Shown piece after piece: positions 12,301 through 25,172 of a DNA stretch of 64,000 nt. The position numbers were made by a program, and so were the translations under genes. Under the pieces are notes generated by a model. That model saw only the letters and a program-made list of their open reading frames with translations. It ran no database searches and had not been told where the DNA came from. The stretch is from Aquatica leii (lineage: Eukaryota > Arthropoda > Insecta > Coleoptera > Lampyridae): positions 30,528,238-30,592,237 of the forward strand of contig CM069434.1 of NCBI GenBank assembly GCA_035610365.1, in the 5' to 3' direction. Position 1 is the first letter of the stretch; the number at the start of each line of letters is the position of its first letter.

Positions 12301-13150
12301 TTGATCTACCCCCGAGAGTTTTTTTTTGTTTTGCCTTACACTGCCTCAAAAATCCCAATCCCTTCTTCAGACAAGGTGCGGTCAGAAAATCTTTCAGACT
12401 TTGTCGTCAAGTTCTGGAAAATCGAGAAAATGTCGGTAGCAAAAATCCGTAATGCTGATGAAGAATGCTGTTTAGCAATACTCATGTTCGAACCTCCAAA
12501 GGTCTGGATGCCGTCGTTCTACCTCTAAAGCTCAACGCTGTCAAGGTTGCTGCTAATTTAAAATTATTGTACACAGTTTTTTTTAATTTAGAAAAGCTTT
12601 TAATTCAAGATTCTTCTTCTGCGTCATCCGTGTTACTCAATCACTGTGTTTCTAAATGCAGTAAAAGAGAAACTAAGATTCGTATTGTTTTTAACGGTTC
12701 GACTTCTCTTCATGGCAAATCTCTAAACAAGCAACTGATAAGTGGTCCTAAGTTACAAAAGACATTTTTGCTATTTTGAAAACTTTTTGATTAAATCTGG
12801 TTGCTTTATGTTGTTACAATCGCGTGATGTATAAACAAATTTTGTTATGTTGTGAATATAGTTACTTACAACACATTTATTGACACCAATCCAATCATAA
12901 ACCCGTCGTTGAGTATGAACTGAATACGGTAACGTACGGCTTAACTTCTTCAGCTTACCTAGCTCAGCGATGTCTGTCGCCGTAAAAATACGTATGTTGA
13001 TAATGTGATAATTAGCATTGGCACCGTCAAGAACGCACTAATTCTACGCACCGAGCTTACCGATCTTCTGAGAAAAGGAGGGTTTGAATTGAATGTCACT
13101 AAAGTTTTAGAAAGTTTTTTTGAGGACTGTGGAAAATGTAGTAAGTAAGT
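12301..13150 (+). pseudogene. BEL/Pao reverse transcriptase relic with YVDN active site (copy B)
   Basis: The RT pieces are in the same order as in copy A, with YVDN at 12993-13004. An extra T in the T-run near 12325 and a missing A near 12764 shift frames relative to copy A. The shared YVDN and the shared stops show that copy B did not arise from an independent, active insertion. Confidence 0.75.
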
Positions 13151-13266
13151 TTGAGTAAAGTTTTATGGGACTTACTCAAAATTTTTTCTAAAATTATTTT
13201 TGATTTAACCCCGTGCCTTATTCATTCAGAAATGCCAAGTCATTGTGTTAATTAAAATGAAAAACT

Positions 13267-13740
13267 TTGTATATTTTTGTATTTTTAAATTTTTTAATGA
13301 TTTTTAAAATAATTCTATAGCGTACGTCTAAATCAAACCAATATTAAAATATTTAATATTTTCAGATTTTTGGACATTTGCAGTGGCATTTTTGAAGATT
13401 TTTTTATTTCGACGTGGATGGAATTTTAGTAATAAAATTTTGTGACGTTATCTAAAAAGGTTTAAGCTATTGAACAAATTAAAAAAAATTCTATTAATAT
13501 TATCACAGGGAAAAACTATTGTGGTTTTGCACAACTTCAAATTACTAAAACTCATTTTTTTTAATTGCACCCTATGTTATTTTTACATAAATAGATGCAA
13601 AAAATGGTGTCTTTTTATGATATAGTACATGTTCTATGATAAAAATAAATGTTTTTAAATACATTTGCAACTCAACAGTTAATAGAAAATTTAAAGGTAA
13701 CAACCAATTAAGCAACGTATTAAATAAAAAATAACAAAAA
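13267..13740. other. AT-rich DNA, probably downstream flank of the mariner relic
   Basis: No open frame. It lies just past the minus-strand transposase C-terminus and may be its 3' untranslated part; no inverted terminal repeat was identified. Confidence 0.35.
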
Positions 13741-13744
13741 ATGA

Positions 13745-14330
13745 TTACAATAAATGTTCAAAGTGACGACCGTTGTTGCGTATACACACTTCAAGTCTGT
13801 TTCTAAATAATTGCGACACTCTTGCAGGCTTGTCAACGGTAATTGATGCAAGCGCATTTCTCATGTGCTGCTTCATACTGTCTTTTGAAGTTGGCAGGGT
13901 GCGATAAACGACCTCTTTAACGTTTTTCCACAAAATCAATTTATTTAAGTCAAGCAATTGTGAAGACCAGTATGTATTTGATAAGTATCCAATCCATCAT
14001 TCTGGATAAACTTAGTTTAAATATTTATGATTATAAAAAGCTCGTAAACCATTGTGTTACATCCACATGTGTCTTCTTATATTACGAGAAACATTTCTCA
14101 GAAGATCATGCAACTTTTCTTCTAAAAACTCTCAATACACTGTGCTGTTTAAATTTTTATTAAAGAATCATTTTCTTAATCTTTACAGTCTTGTAATTCT
14201 TCATCAGTCATTTAGATTTAGATTTGTGATATGACGATCCGTTCTAACGAAAGGTTGCCTTATGTGAAAAAAGAACCTTGAATGTAGTTTTGCTGTATTT
14301 TATTTCTTTTTTATTGGTAGAAGTTCGGAT
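13745..14330 (-). pseudogene. mariner/Tc-type transposase relic, catalytic C-terminal half
   Basis: On the minus strand the last 70 codons are intact and end with RLEVCIRNNGRHFEHLL, the usual C-terminus of a mariner-group transposase. Upstream in broken frames come LHDLLRNVSRNIRRHMWM, then HNGLRAFYNHKYLN, then WIGYLSNTYW. The HNG triplet stands where the second catalytic Asp (HDG) is expected. A segment SHKATF stands where the DEA-type element with another catalytic acid is expected. Two catalytic positions are therefore lost. The N-terminal DNA-binding half is missing. It would have catalysed cut-and-paste transposition. Confidence 0.65.
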
Positions 14331-17300
14331 GCTTTAGATAATTAACTGAATAAGGATAAAATGCATTTAATTTAATATATGAGTAACTGGCGTCTGGCTT
14401 ATTTTGATTATGCGATTAATGTTTCTTTAGCTGGCATAATGTTTATCTGCAAAAAGCACGTTCATTTGATTATCAAAGAAATTAAATAAGATAGAAACTC
14501 TTGCAATGTCTTTTGTTTTTATGGTCATTATTATTTTCAAGACCTAGTAAAGAATCATAAAAATTTTCTATTAGCTATTAAATAGTAATTACCTTCAACA
14601 ATATTATTTTTAGGCACATGACATGTAATATATCAAAGAAAGGTACTGTTTTTTGCATTTATTTATACAAAAATAATTAAGTGTCATTTAAAAAAATTAG
14701 AATTTTATTATTTAAAATTGTGCAAGAAAAGAAATTTTTGCGTGTCCCAAGGATAATATTTAGCATTTTTTTAAAATCTTACTGAATAGTCTACATCTTT
14801 TATAAGTTTATCAAATTTTATTGCTAAAATTCTATCTACGTTAAAATAAAAAATCTTTTAAAATACTACTGCAACTGTTAAACAAATAGTTATTATCTCA
14901 ATATTGGCTTCAGTTGAGACAAGGTAAATTATACAAAACCTTCTTAAAATTTAGTAAAAGATTTAAGAATTTAACAATATGATAGGCGTTTTATTCAAAA
15001 CAATAAAGTTACGTGACATTTCTGTATAAAAGGAACAGAATTAAATTGAAAATAATTTTACACCCAACGGTTAATAGGTAAATGTTCGTCCTGCACTCTA
15101 CTGACACACCCACTACTTATTTGTTAAACAAATGGATATTTACAATAAAAATCGCTAAAAATTACTAGAAAAATATAATTATTTTCAATAATTTTGGTTT
15201 CCGGCTGGATAAAGCACAACAAATTCTTTTGATGTGATAGCATAGTAGGTTTTGTAGAAAACTTTACAGTTGCCAAACTTGTTCTCTGAGCGTAAAAAAG
15301 AAAGTTTGGTTGCCTAACTTATATTTAAAATAACAACATTAGTGAAGACTATATTAAATGATACCGAAATTAAACTAAGAGTCAATGGCAAGCTAACGGG
15401 TTGTTTTTAAGTAGCAATTACACTCAAACAAGAAATTTTGTTATAGTCGATGTTACTTAATAATGCGTTAAAAAACACGAATAAATAAAAACGGTACAAT
15501 CTTCAGACAAAAACTTAAATACCGGTCGGGCAAAGTAGTACAAAAAAATCTACAAAAGATAGAAAACATTTGAGCTTTTATACATTAATTTAAGTGTTAA
15601 ATGTGTCTGGTGTTAACGACGCCAAAACTATGTAATTATAATATAAAACTAAATTTTTTAAATTATTTATTATACAATAAATAAACAAAGTCATTAAATT
15701 TATTATTAAAAAAACGCTGACACACGTGTAAAAATGTGTTAAATTTTATCCTAATATTTTAATATAAAATAAAAAACTTTTTTACGTTTAAAAAAGCAAT
15801 TTAGATTAATAGTCATTATCTAAAAGCCTTAATAAATCAAAATCGTTCTTTGACAACATAAAAACTGCAAACTCAAGTCACCTCAAACAAGAAATCGTTT
15901 AAAACAAACTTGGTAATTATAATGGTTAACTTCCAAATTAAAATTTGATTTGATGTATTTCACACATAAATCTAAAATCTAATATCAGTCCATGTATGAA
16001 TCTATGAGAATAACTAACATTTATTTAAGTTAAAATATTTTAGTTGTAATTTAATTATATTATTGAACATACTAAATGTAATCACAAGGAAAAAAACCAA
16101 ATGTTTAACAATTTATTTTTATTTTAACAGAGGCGCTAAAATTTTATTACACGCTCTTAAAACACATCGTTTGCTCGAATACGCTCTTACAATTTTTACT
16201 GCGATGCTTAAATACAAAGTTATTCGTCCTTTGCGGATTTCGTTGTATTTTTTTTAAATTATTATCTATTGTAGGTTTAATTAATTAAATACAAAAACAA
16301 AAATATAATTTTGTAATAAACAAATTGCTATCGCACTTTATATTTAATTTATGTTTTTTTACTAACAATTTTATTTATATTAAAAAAATACAAAAACAGA
16401 AAATTGTAAATCATAAAATAAAAACAATCTTAACATTTTTTAATTTTTTTTTTATAATTATAATTAATGGTGTATTACTATAAGAGCTGTTTGCATTATT
16501 CGCATTTATAAATTTTTTTATAAGAAAATATTAAACGACGTTCTACCGGTGAACCATAAAATATATTTTTTAAAATTATTACACGTTAAAAATTATCTTA
16601 AAGCAATTTATGATTAAAGTAAAGACTATATAAATTTAAATTTTTTTTTTAAAATTTGTTATTTATCTTTTATAAATTGTACGTTACCATTTTAAACTTT
16701 AATAAGATAAACAAATTTACAAAAATTAACTATTTTAATAAAATTTAAAATTGGAAATGTCAAAATTAAAAAAGTCAATAATGAGTAAAATGAAAACACA
16801 TTAGAAAGTAGATTTAAAACAAAAAATGAGTTAAGATCAAGAAGTTTGTAGACGAATAGAAGAATTATCTCTAAAAAAACAATAAATAAAACCAATTTAA
16901 AAAAATCAAGATATAAACTTAAATAAAAATAAAATAATTCGACACTAACAAATTAATATGAAGAGGAAAACTTGTAGACAGAATGTGGTTAGCAAAATTT
17001 TTTTTATTGTTATACAAACTAGTAAAACCTTTTAACCACATTAGAAAAACACATAATCTAATAATTATAAATTAGAATTTATTTGAAAATATAGATACTA
17101 ATACAAGTTTTTTCTTTTTCTGTGTACAACTCAAAATTAGTATAGACCTGCCTTTTTTGATTTGTTTTTTATAAGTACAATTGTGCTTTGAAGTTTTTCT
17201 TATTTTAGTGTATTTTGTCTTTTTTCGTAAAATTTTTGGCTTTGTTGTAAATGTTTGATTGCTATAGTTACTATTTTACTTTTTTCTAATTCTTTATTTG

Positions 17301-17337
17301 TTTATCCTAGTTGACATAAAATTAAAATATTTTTAAT
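14331..17337. other. AT-rich intronic DNA, nothing recognised
   Basis: About 3 kb, very AT-rich with many homopolymer runs. The frames of 60-67 codons here are hydrophobic or Lys/Asn-rich without domains and are taken as chance. Confidence 0.6.
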
Positions 17338-17341
17338 CATG

Positions 17342-19008
17342 TGTTATGTTCCAATGGGGGAGGTGAAGAAAAAGAAAGAAAAAAAAATTCTTAAGATAAT
17401 TACAAAGATGTCACGCTTACCTTTCGGCTAGCCTCACCGTAGATGGTCGTCGGGTAAAAGAAAATCGAAAGACACAGAGTTTTTTTTAGGTAAGCAAAAT
17501 GCCCGAGTGCGCCACTTTTTCTCGAATTTTTGTCGAAGATAAACAGTCTAGGTAAGAGAAAAGGAGATCCTAGACCCAAGGTCCCCCAAAAGAGATATAG
17601 CGAAAATAAACAATAACCATTTATTGATTATCTATATATTAACAGCTAATTCCGGAACGGAAAGAGCCATTCGACGGTTACGCCACTGGTGTAATTACAG
17701 AATCAATTAACTTATATAACACACAATAAAATTTTAACATAGAATATAAGATTAAAGCAGGCTCCAAAATAGACTCTGGATGCAATAAGTAAAGCGCTAA
17801 TGTTTGAAGTATATATCCGCGGCTACTGTAACCGGTAGCATATCCAGCCGCGGTCGCGCGTGAGTATTAAACAAATTAACACCGCCCGTGGCCCTTGACG
17901 TCAAGTTCACGACCGGTAATGAAAGTGTCATTCAATTTGTTTACGACAAAATAAAGCGTTGCGAGCTCCCAAATCTCTACCCTTTACAATCCCCGCACAA
18001 TTGAATTTTTCTTTTATGTTAACAAAGAAATTGTAAGTTACGTTAAATATAATCATTAAGTAAATAAACTATTACATTAAGGTGTATGTTAAAAATAGTA
18101 ATTAACCCTAGTTGAATCGTAGCAAAATTGACGTTAAATATGGTAATGAAACATAATTACGCATATGAAAATTTTTGTTAAATATTGTAATTAAACCGAA
18201 ACAAATGTAGTAGATTAGGTGTACAGGATGTACAAAGACAAAGTTCACGACAAGATTAATTTACATTCGAAGTCCGTACTGATTTTATTTAATGTAAATC
18301 CGCAGCGCCAGATGTACGGTGCACTATTCGTGATGTAGCAAAAGCAGCAGTCATGACCCCGAAGCGCGTGGACGAAATTGGTTCGAGGTCTGGTGGCCTC
18401 TCGCGGTTCCACACATACGCTTAAACGATACTATAAATACCTGTTTTTTTTTTAAACCCCCAAACTCTAGAACAGCGCTATCGAACTACTGGGATCCTTT
18501 ATTCCGCTACTTTGATTACTGCATAAGTACAGCGATACCAAGATAAACTCAGTCCGAAAGCTTCGACAGAGCTCGGAAGAAAATTTCAACAGATATTGAG
18601 AAACCAAAAGAGCTAAAACAACGAATATTAGTTTATACGCCTCCACTATTAACCACGTGCGAAATACTAACCTACTTTACGACTTTTACATCAAAATACG
18701 TAGATATTTTGTTTGGTGCAACGGACATTTAATCGGATTCATTAGTGATTTCTAATATAAAACGTCGTTGCATTAGATATTAATCGATGAAAGAGAAACC
18801 TCATATTTCTTACCCATCCGACTTTGTCACGTCCATTACACCACAAACCAACTAATAAAGTGAATTTTGTAGATGGCCGACTACTCTCAAGCGCCCTCTG
18901 CGAGCATAACTTGAAAATTACACTCGAGGTCGAGTATTTCCCACTTTTAAAGGTAAGTTGCCTAACTATCAGGCGGATTTTCGCTCCAATAGGAATTTAC
19001 ACGTTACA
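17342..19008 (+). mobile_element. Solo LTR (1667 bp), LTR retrotransposon, 4-bp target duplication CATG
   Basis: The block starts TGTTATGTTCC and ends ACGTTACA, so it has TG...CA ends. CATG lies on both sides (17338-17341 and 19009-19012). It is distinctly GC-richer than both flanks and the composition changes at these ends. It has no coding content. A degenerate repeat of about 45 bp beginning GTTAAATAT lies at 18042, 18088, 18133 and 18177. A 4-bp duplication suits many Gypsy-type elements, but the family is not proven. Strand is arbitrary. Confidence 0.65.
18042..18220. repeat. Degenerate tandem repeat, about 45-bp period, four units, inside the solo LTR
   Basis: GTTAAATAT or GTTAAAAAT followed by a TAATNA-type core recurs at 18042, 18088, 18133 and 18177 (spacings 46, 45, 44). 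Repeats inside LTRs are often enhancer arrays; that role here is inference. Confidence 0.45.
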
Positions 19009-19012
19009 CATG

Positions 19013-20900
19013 AAATAGAGTTTTTTTTTTAAATATATAAATAATAAATGTTAAGTAAAAAATGCGTTTTTACTATTTAGGAAAAAGTCAAATAATCGTG
19101 TCGGATATTAGTTAATGTAACGCCACCATTTGACGTTGATTAAAATATTCGTAAAGATAGTCAACTGTACGAGAATATTTGTACTGGTCACTAAAGATCG
19201 TTAGTATAGTTTTGCCGGAACCAGGTAAATTTTCCGCTTTATGCAAGATTCCGCGTTGTAAAGTTTTATTTATAAAATATATATTTTAATACGAACACTT
19301 TTTAAAATAAATACATAGATAAATGTTGTGCATTTTTAAATGTGTTTAAAAAAAAAGGTAAATGTAGTTTGTTCACATTTTTTTATCTTATAGGTTCTAG
19401 GCTTTGTTTTACTAACTCGATTCTTAAGCTAACAATTATTATAAAAGTCTCTAAATAAAAAAAAACATTTGATTCATCTTTTTTTTCACAATCAAAATTT
19501 GTTTGAATTTCTAGTGATTTTGAAATAACAAAATAATCATTCGTAAACACAAATGCAAATTTCAAGTAAACGGTTTTTTTTTATAAATGTGTTATTAAAT
19601 CGTTAGACCGGACGTACTTACCACGCGGCGTTATAATGTCAATACTTCATTAGTTGTTTCTTGTTTATTTTTTTTTGTTATTACACAAATTAACTATAAA
19701 AAAAGTAGGAATTTCGACAATAGCTTTATCATGTTTTAATCTATTGGTTGAATCAGCGGAAATACGTTAGACAAAAATTGACCTATCTTTGTTTCTCATT
19801 TGTTCTTCTGGAGGGTGATTTTGTGTGTTATTTAGCAATAACAATGTTGCCATTGAAAGTTTCTGTTTCTTAGAAGTTCTTTGATTTACAAATTGAATAT
19901 CTTTAAATTACATAATTAAGTTATTAACATAATGATTACATACTTATTGTCATGCCTGAGAAACAAAACGCTTAAGTGAAATCATTTCAGGAATATGTTT
20001 CTTGACTGTACTGATAATTTTTGGTCAGCTATAGACAGCAATCGAATTTCATATCTTATTTTGTTTTTAATTCTAGATTATTTACGTTTTTTTAAAGTTT
20101 TTTGGATATTTTGTACTTCTAAATTCACGTTACTTCTAAAATATTTGTCTTTAAAAGCTTAATCTTACAGATTGTTGTGGATTTTGAATTTTTTTATTTT
20201 TACTTTGTCACTAAAATTCAGTCCTAAACAGTTTGTATTATTAAAAGTAGATAAATGAGTAGATAAACACAGGTAAATATTGATATTTATGTTATTTGTG
20301 TTACCGAGTGTTCCATTTAATCCTATAATATAAATTTTATGATTATTATAACGGGCTTTTACGTTCTGTTTGTCATAACTGTCTACAAGACACGATTTTC
20401 CGAAAAACATCGGACTAAATTTTATGTTTACGTTTGCACGATGTTTCTATTACCAAGAGTTTACATTACCGAGCGTTTACGTATTAAAGATATTTCTGTG
20501 TTTATTTAAGTTTGTAATGAAAAATTATTTTTTTGGAACTCAACCAGGAAGTTGACAAAATCATCAGTTTCGTCAGCGATTTGTCACTAAAAAAACAGAG
20601 TTTTTTTAAAGATCATGAAATTATGAAATAAACTAAATTGACAAAAGAGCGAAATGTTCAGACTTCGAAAATCATATAAAGACATTCAACAGTGTTTCAT
20701 ATCTTCTTAAAAATAAGAGAGCAGCATTAAAAACGTTTATTGATATGCAATGCTTTTATAAAAAAAAACCGTAAAAAACAGAAAAACGTTTGAAGATTCG
20801 GTCGTAAACTGTATTTCAGGAATCAAAAATTAGTTTTTTATTAAAAGAAATTATGATAATTGGGAACTGTAGTTTTGTTATTTTACAAGCAACGGTTGCG
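19013..20900. other. AT-rich intronic DNA, nothing recognised
   Basis: Dense stops; frames of 60-81 codons on the minus strand show no domain. The last part (20520-20900) may be the decayed N-terminal half of the P-like element that follows, but no motif is readable. Confidence 0.5.
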
Positions 20901-20904
20901 TAAA

Positions 20905-21600
20905 AAAAAAAAAATCACTTGCATCAAATTTTAGTATGCGATCACGAATCAACCAATAGAGCAGCGTTAGCGCGCTTAGGAGTAATTAAAAATAAGCTGA
21001 AAATTATCTTCGACGGCAATGAATTATATTTAGCGTATAATCTTTCTTACTTATTAAAGAGTTTAAGAAACAATTTCATGAACGCAAAACCAGACGTGTT
21101 TATCCACAATAACAAAATTAATTAATCCGATTTTATTAAGACATTTTATATTGACCAAAGCAGTAACGTTGCAAGATCTATGCTGAAAATTACAGAAAAA
21201 CACGTAAATCCGTTTAATTTTCAAAAAATTCGCATTAAATATGCCGCCCAAGTATTTAGCAATTAAGATAAAAAAAGTAATGATATCTTTAATTGCTTGA
21301 ATAGTTTAGCGTTAACTGTAGAAAATCCTTAGAAAGGTAGACTTTCGATATACAAAAATCACTACGAAACAAAAAATTTGTTAAATTATTCTGATACTGT
21401 AAATTTTCTTGAAAACGGCAAATTAACAAAAAATATATCTTGCGTAGAAGGATTTCATTAAACCATAAATGCGATTTTAATGCAATGAAAAGATTTTTAA
21501 AAAAATCTGTATTTATTGACGTCATGATAATGTTACCTACCCTAGATAAAACAACAAATACTAAACTTAACAACTAAAACATAAAAGAAAAATAAGAGGA
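20905..21600 (+). pseudogene. P-element-like (THAP9-type) transposase relic
   Basis: The first frame (20919-21125) reads LVCDHESTNRAALARLGV and then YLLKSLRNNF. After a stop it continues with KITEKHVNPFNFQKIRIKYAAQVFS. In P-type transposases a VCD-x-x-(S/T)NR-A segment, a D-x-x-HLLK-x-x-RNN segment and an F-x-K-M-(K/R)-V-x-x-A-x-QVFS segment occur in this order. All three are recognisable here. The catalytic D-PP-HLLK box has become a YNLSYLLK box, so the acid is gone. Stops occur near 21123, 21264 and 21331. The GTP-binding insertion and C-terminal part are not readable. Confidence 0.6.
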
Positions 21601-22730
21601 TGGAAATTTTATAACTCAAGACCTAAAAATGTCGCTTCAACGTGATGAGAATGATAAAATTTTTTTAGAATTTCCGTAGCTCATAATGCAGGTTTTTTGT
21701 GTAACTATTATAATAAAAATTAGGTGTAAAACTATTTAAGTGTTATTAAAACAAGTGATTTAATGTGTCTAAAACTTTTAATCCAAATAAAAATCATACT
21801 AATTCAAAGCAAAGAAAGTTTTTATATAGACCAACTATCGGAATTTCAAACATTGTGTACAATCTATTAATATTGTTTAAATAAAAGTTTTATAAACTAT
21901 AAAAGGATTATGGCTTAGTAAAAAAATTAAAAAACAAGTTAAGGTAGACAGAAAATTAGTGGTTAACTGAATGCAATTCACATAAAACAATACTTATTGA
22001 CCAACTGATACAAATTGAACTTTATAGAACATTAAAATAGTCAGTTGATATTATTAACACTGGCACTCAGTAAAAATGTTACGACACTAAAAAACAAAAG
22101 ATCAGAATTTTATCAATGCAGAAGATGTTATTTTTTTATATCTATGTATTGTAAATGTATAAATATTTCAAAATAAGTATTAAAAAACTAATGCAACTAA
22201 GTAATTAATTTATTTTCGGCAATGTTAATTATTATATTTGATTACATACAATTAAATAGAAAAATTATAATTCAACGATATATTGTTTTCGATTTAAAAC
22301 ATTGACAAAAATTAATAAAAAAACAGCAGGTATCATAATTGAAATCACAGGTTAACTTGTTTAGCTTTTTTCTATTTGAATACAATATCGCGTTAACTAA
22401 TGAATAATTAACTATTTCCAATGTAAGAAATTAGCAATAATTTAATATATATTTAAGTTTGTTACTTGTTTATGAAAAAAACTGATGGTTATTTAGCAAA
22501 TTTTTACAAAAAATACTAAAATTTAAAAGATTTTAAAACGTATAAACTTATTGTTTTTCATTCATTAAAAAGCAAATATTTTAGGTAAAATCACATTTCT
22601 TGGTTGTAACTGTTTATAAGAATCAATATGCAGTTATAAAATTTAAATTCTTAACAAACATTGGAAAAACTTTCTTAAATTACAACAATTACACTATTAT
22701 TATTATTTATTATTATTAATTTATAGCATA
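21601..22730. other. AT-rich intronic DNA up to the Helitron 3' end
   Basis: No coding signal. A TTATTA-rich microsatellite-like stretch lies at about 22694-22723, directly next to the Helitron terminus. Confidence 0.55.
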
Positions 22731-22758
22731 CTAGCGGCCCGTCCCGGCTTCGCACGGG
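22731..22758 (-). terminator. Helitron 3' terminal hairpin and CTAG end
   Basis: On the minus strand CCCGTGCGAAGCCGGG can fold with four outer G-C pairs, an inner GC pair and a GAA loop. Twelve bases later the element ends in CTAG followed by T. Position and form match the termination hairpin of Helitrons, which acts in rolling-circle replication and is not a transcription terminator. Confidence 0.8.
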
Positions 22759-22844
22759 TAGACATAAATAGGTACAGATATTTAAGTTATAAGCATGCTA
22801 ATTAAAACGACCATGAATCACTAAATTAAAAAAAAATTGTATGC

Positions 22845-24572
22845 TTATCTTAAAGCCTCCCTGTACACTATGTTGGCTGTGGTATTTGTAGATGGCAACA
22901 AAACGTATTGATTTTCAGGAGATCCTACTCGAGAAAGTGCCACATACAATTGCCCGTGGGAAAAGCACTCTTTCCTTAAGTCGATACCAACTATGGAAAA
23001 AGTTGTCCCTGGGATTTATTTATTGTTAAGGCAAAAGATATTTTTAAAAGGAACTGTAACCTTTTAAAAGATATGGGCAAACCAGTTGGTATCATCGGGA
23101 TCCGCGGAGCATGTGCGAGCTGACCGGCCGCGGGACCCGTAATGATAGTTGCTACAATCACATTATCTCTTAATTCTTTGATCAATAGTCTTGTACCATT
23201 ACACATATTGGGAGGGCTTAAATTTCTTAAAAGCATAACAGGCGTACCTATTTTTAATTTTAGTTCATGAGGTGGCAAGCCAGCAGGATTAAGGGAATTT
23301 AAAAATTCCTGTGGGTAGTGCACTGTATCTTCGATGTTGCACACGGTGTCAACAGATTTGTAACATTTAAAATCACCTGGTACTTTTTCAATAATAATTT
23401 TGTTTATCTCATTTACTGAGTCGTTTCTGGGTGACAATATCGCTCTCGAACAGAGCCAATGGAAATTTCTTACTGTAAGGTTGTTGATGTCGGGATAGAT
23501 TGTGTCTATAAGAATTTCTAGACTGTGAACAGTTTGAGCTAATTCGATATCCAACAGTACTTGGGAGCTGTTTACAATTGGAGTAGTAAATTTTCCGTCT
23601 CCTAATTTAAGTATATTTTCTGAGAAATTACCACCGCGGTTATTGCATAAATGTGCTCTCATATTCGTGCGCAAATTGAGAGTTTTAATTGATAGCCACA
23701 AAGGTGATGATTTGAGGCACGCTTTAATAACGTCGGCACGTGCACCTTTTGTTACAACTGGTAGAGTTTGGCGAAAGTCTCCAGCGAAAACAAAATTTAC
23801 CCCACCCATCATTATTGCATGAGTTTCTTATATCTTTTAATGTGCGGTCCACTGCTTCTACATGAGCTCTATGGCTCATGGTGCACTTATCCCAAATAAT
23901 CAGCGACGTGTCCTGTAAGAGCTTTCCCAGTGGACCATTTTTACGGATTGAACATACAGACTGTTGATCTAAAGAAACAGCCAACGGTAATTTAAATGTA
24001 GAGTGAGCCGTTTTCCCATCATTTAATAGGGTTGCAGCAATTCCTGACGATGCCACTGCCAGTGCTTTTCTTCCGGATAATCGTACTTTTGACAATACTA
24101 AATTGGCAAGAAAAGTTTTACCCGTGCTACCGGGCGCGTCCAATAAAAATAGTTGACCACTGTTATTTTCCACACTTTCAATTATAGCATCGTACGCTAT
24201 TTTTTGATCTGCCACTAACTTAGGTACATTTGAATTGACAAATTCTGACAACTCGGTAACATTATATGCACGGCACGGTATGGCATCAACTACATTTTGT
24301 GAGCGATTCGGAGAAGGTAATCCAAAGTCTCTTAAACTTTTGTCATTTAATTCTAAAAGTTTGTTTTCGATTTGTATTAAAGCTTCGTTATATACATCAT
24401 AATCGGAACCTCGTTCTTGGGCTATATGTCTGATGTCTTCACACAAATCATCTTTAAACGTGTCCCATAATTTGAGAGGTTCCGAAAAAAAACAAATTAA
24501 TAATGTTACCACAAACAACTCTCTAAGCCTTAACGGACATTGAGAAATCAAAGCTTCTCTCAAAGTGGTTTC
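22845..24572 (-). pseudogene. Helitron Pif1-like SF1 helicase region
   Basis: The reading frame holds Walker A as DAPGSTGKTF (about 24112-24145), Walker B as IIWDKCTM with Lys in place of the expected Glu (codon at 23886-23888), and VFAGDFRQTLPV (motif III). Motif V/VI elements are LTINKSQGQ and [12 protein letters not shown] one-base shift near 23812-23835 separates the first two parts. A one-base loss near 22998-23005 puts a premature TAG at 22991-22993, but the other frame continues cleanly through [15 protein letters not shown] to a proper stop at 22845-22847. The helicase would unwind the displaced strand. The DE-to-DK change alone would be expected to abolish ATP hydrolysis. Confidence 0.85.
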
Positions 24573-25172
24573 CTATTGGTTATCATCTTCTAGCAAACCT
24601 CTATCTCGGCAAGCGGCTTGGTAAGTTTCTTTAACAACTCCGTCAACGGTTTTTAAATATTGGAACAATGTTGGGCCACGTACATGATGAAGCAGTATCC
24701 TGAGATAAAAACACTCTGACTGGGAAGGATGAACGCTGTATACTCTTCCCAGTGCCGCATCTTTTTTTATACCGGGATGTCCAACTACTTCTTGGCCACG
24801 TTTCCTTCTAGAAAAATTATTGTTAGCCCATGTATAATAATGAGGAACTTCGTGATAGAGTAGTGTTTTAGCAAAACCATCACTGTAGCATAGGTCAAAA
24901 AACGCCGTAAGTGTCGTTTTTGGTGGATTTTGCGCTATATTTTGCATATTTTCCGCTGAGAAGTACACTCGTCCATTCTCTAGGTGTACTGCTAGGTGTA
25001 CTACGGTAGGGTGTCTGTCATTTATAGGAAACTCTAATATCCTCCACACTGCTTCAGATGTACTTATGTACCGGCCGTTCAAATAATTTTCAACTTCATC
25101 GTGAGCATTTTTGACACTGAAAGTTGCTTGATCCGATCCTTTGTTAATGTATTTACATATGTATTTTATGGC
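24573..25172 (-). pseudogene. Helitron linker between Rep and helicase
   Basis: Follows directly in frame after the TAA at 25173-25175. It reads through YLNGRYISTSEAVWRILEF, a conserved post-Rep segment, and GRVYFSAENMQ. It ends at a TAG (24573-24575) where Trp is usual, before ETTLREAL. The change fits TGG to TAG. It overlaps the end of the Rep entry because the motif-3 region spans the stop. Confidence 0.75.

Larger units (their letters stand above)
8620..13266 (+). repeat. Duplicated segment, copy B (dead BEL/Pao interior)
   Basis: Second copy of 3504-7112, in direct orientation, offset by about 6.15 kb over most of its length. It is interrupted by a 1-kb insertion at 8689-9709 that is absent from copy A, so copy A gives the empty site. 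Left homology begins at TCCAACTTTATGG and right homology ends at TGAAAAACT. Confidence 0.85.

Noticed and set aside
3504-13266. Two independent BEL/Pao insertions
   Set aside because: Shared stops, shared YVDN and abrupt common endpoints inside the element show one dead segment was duplicated.
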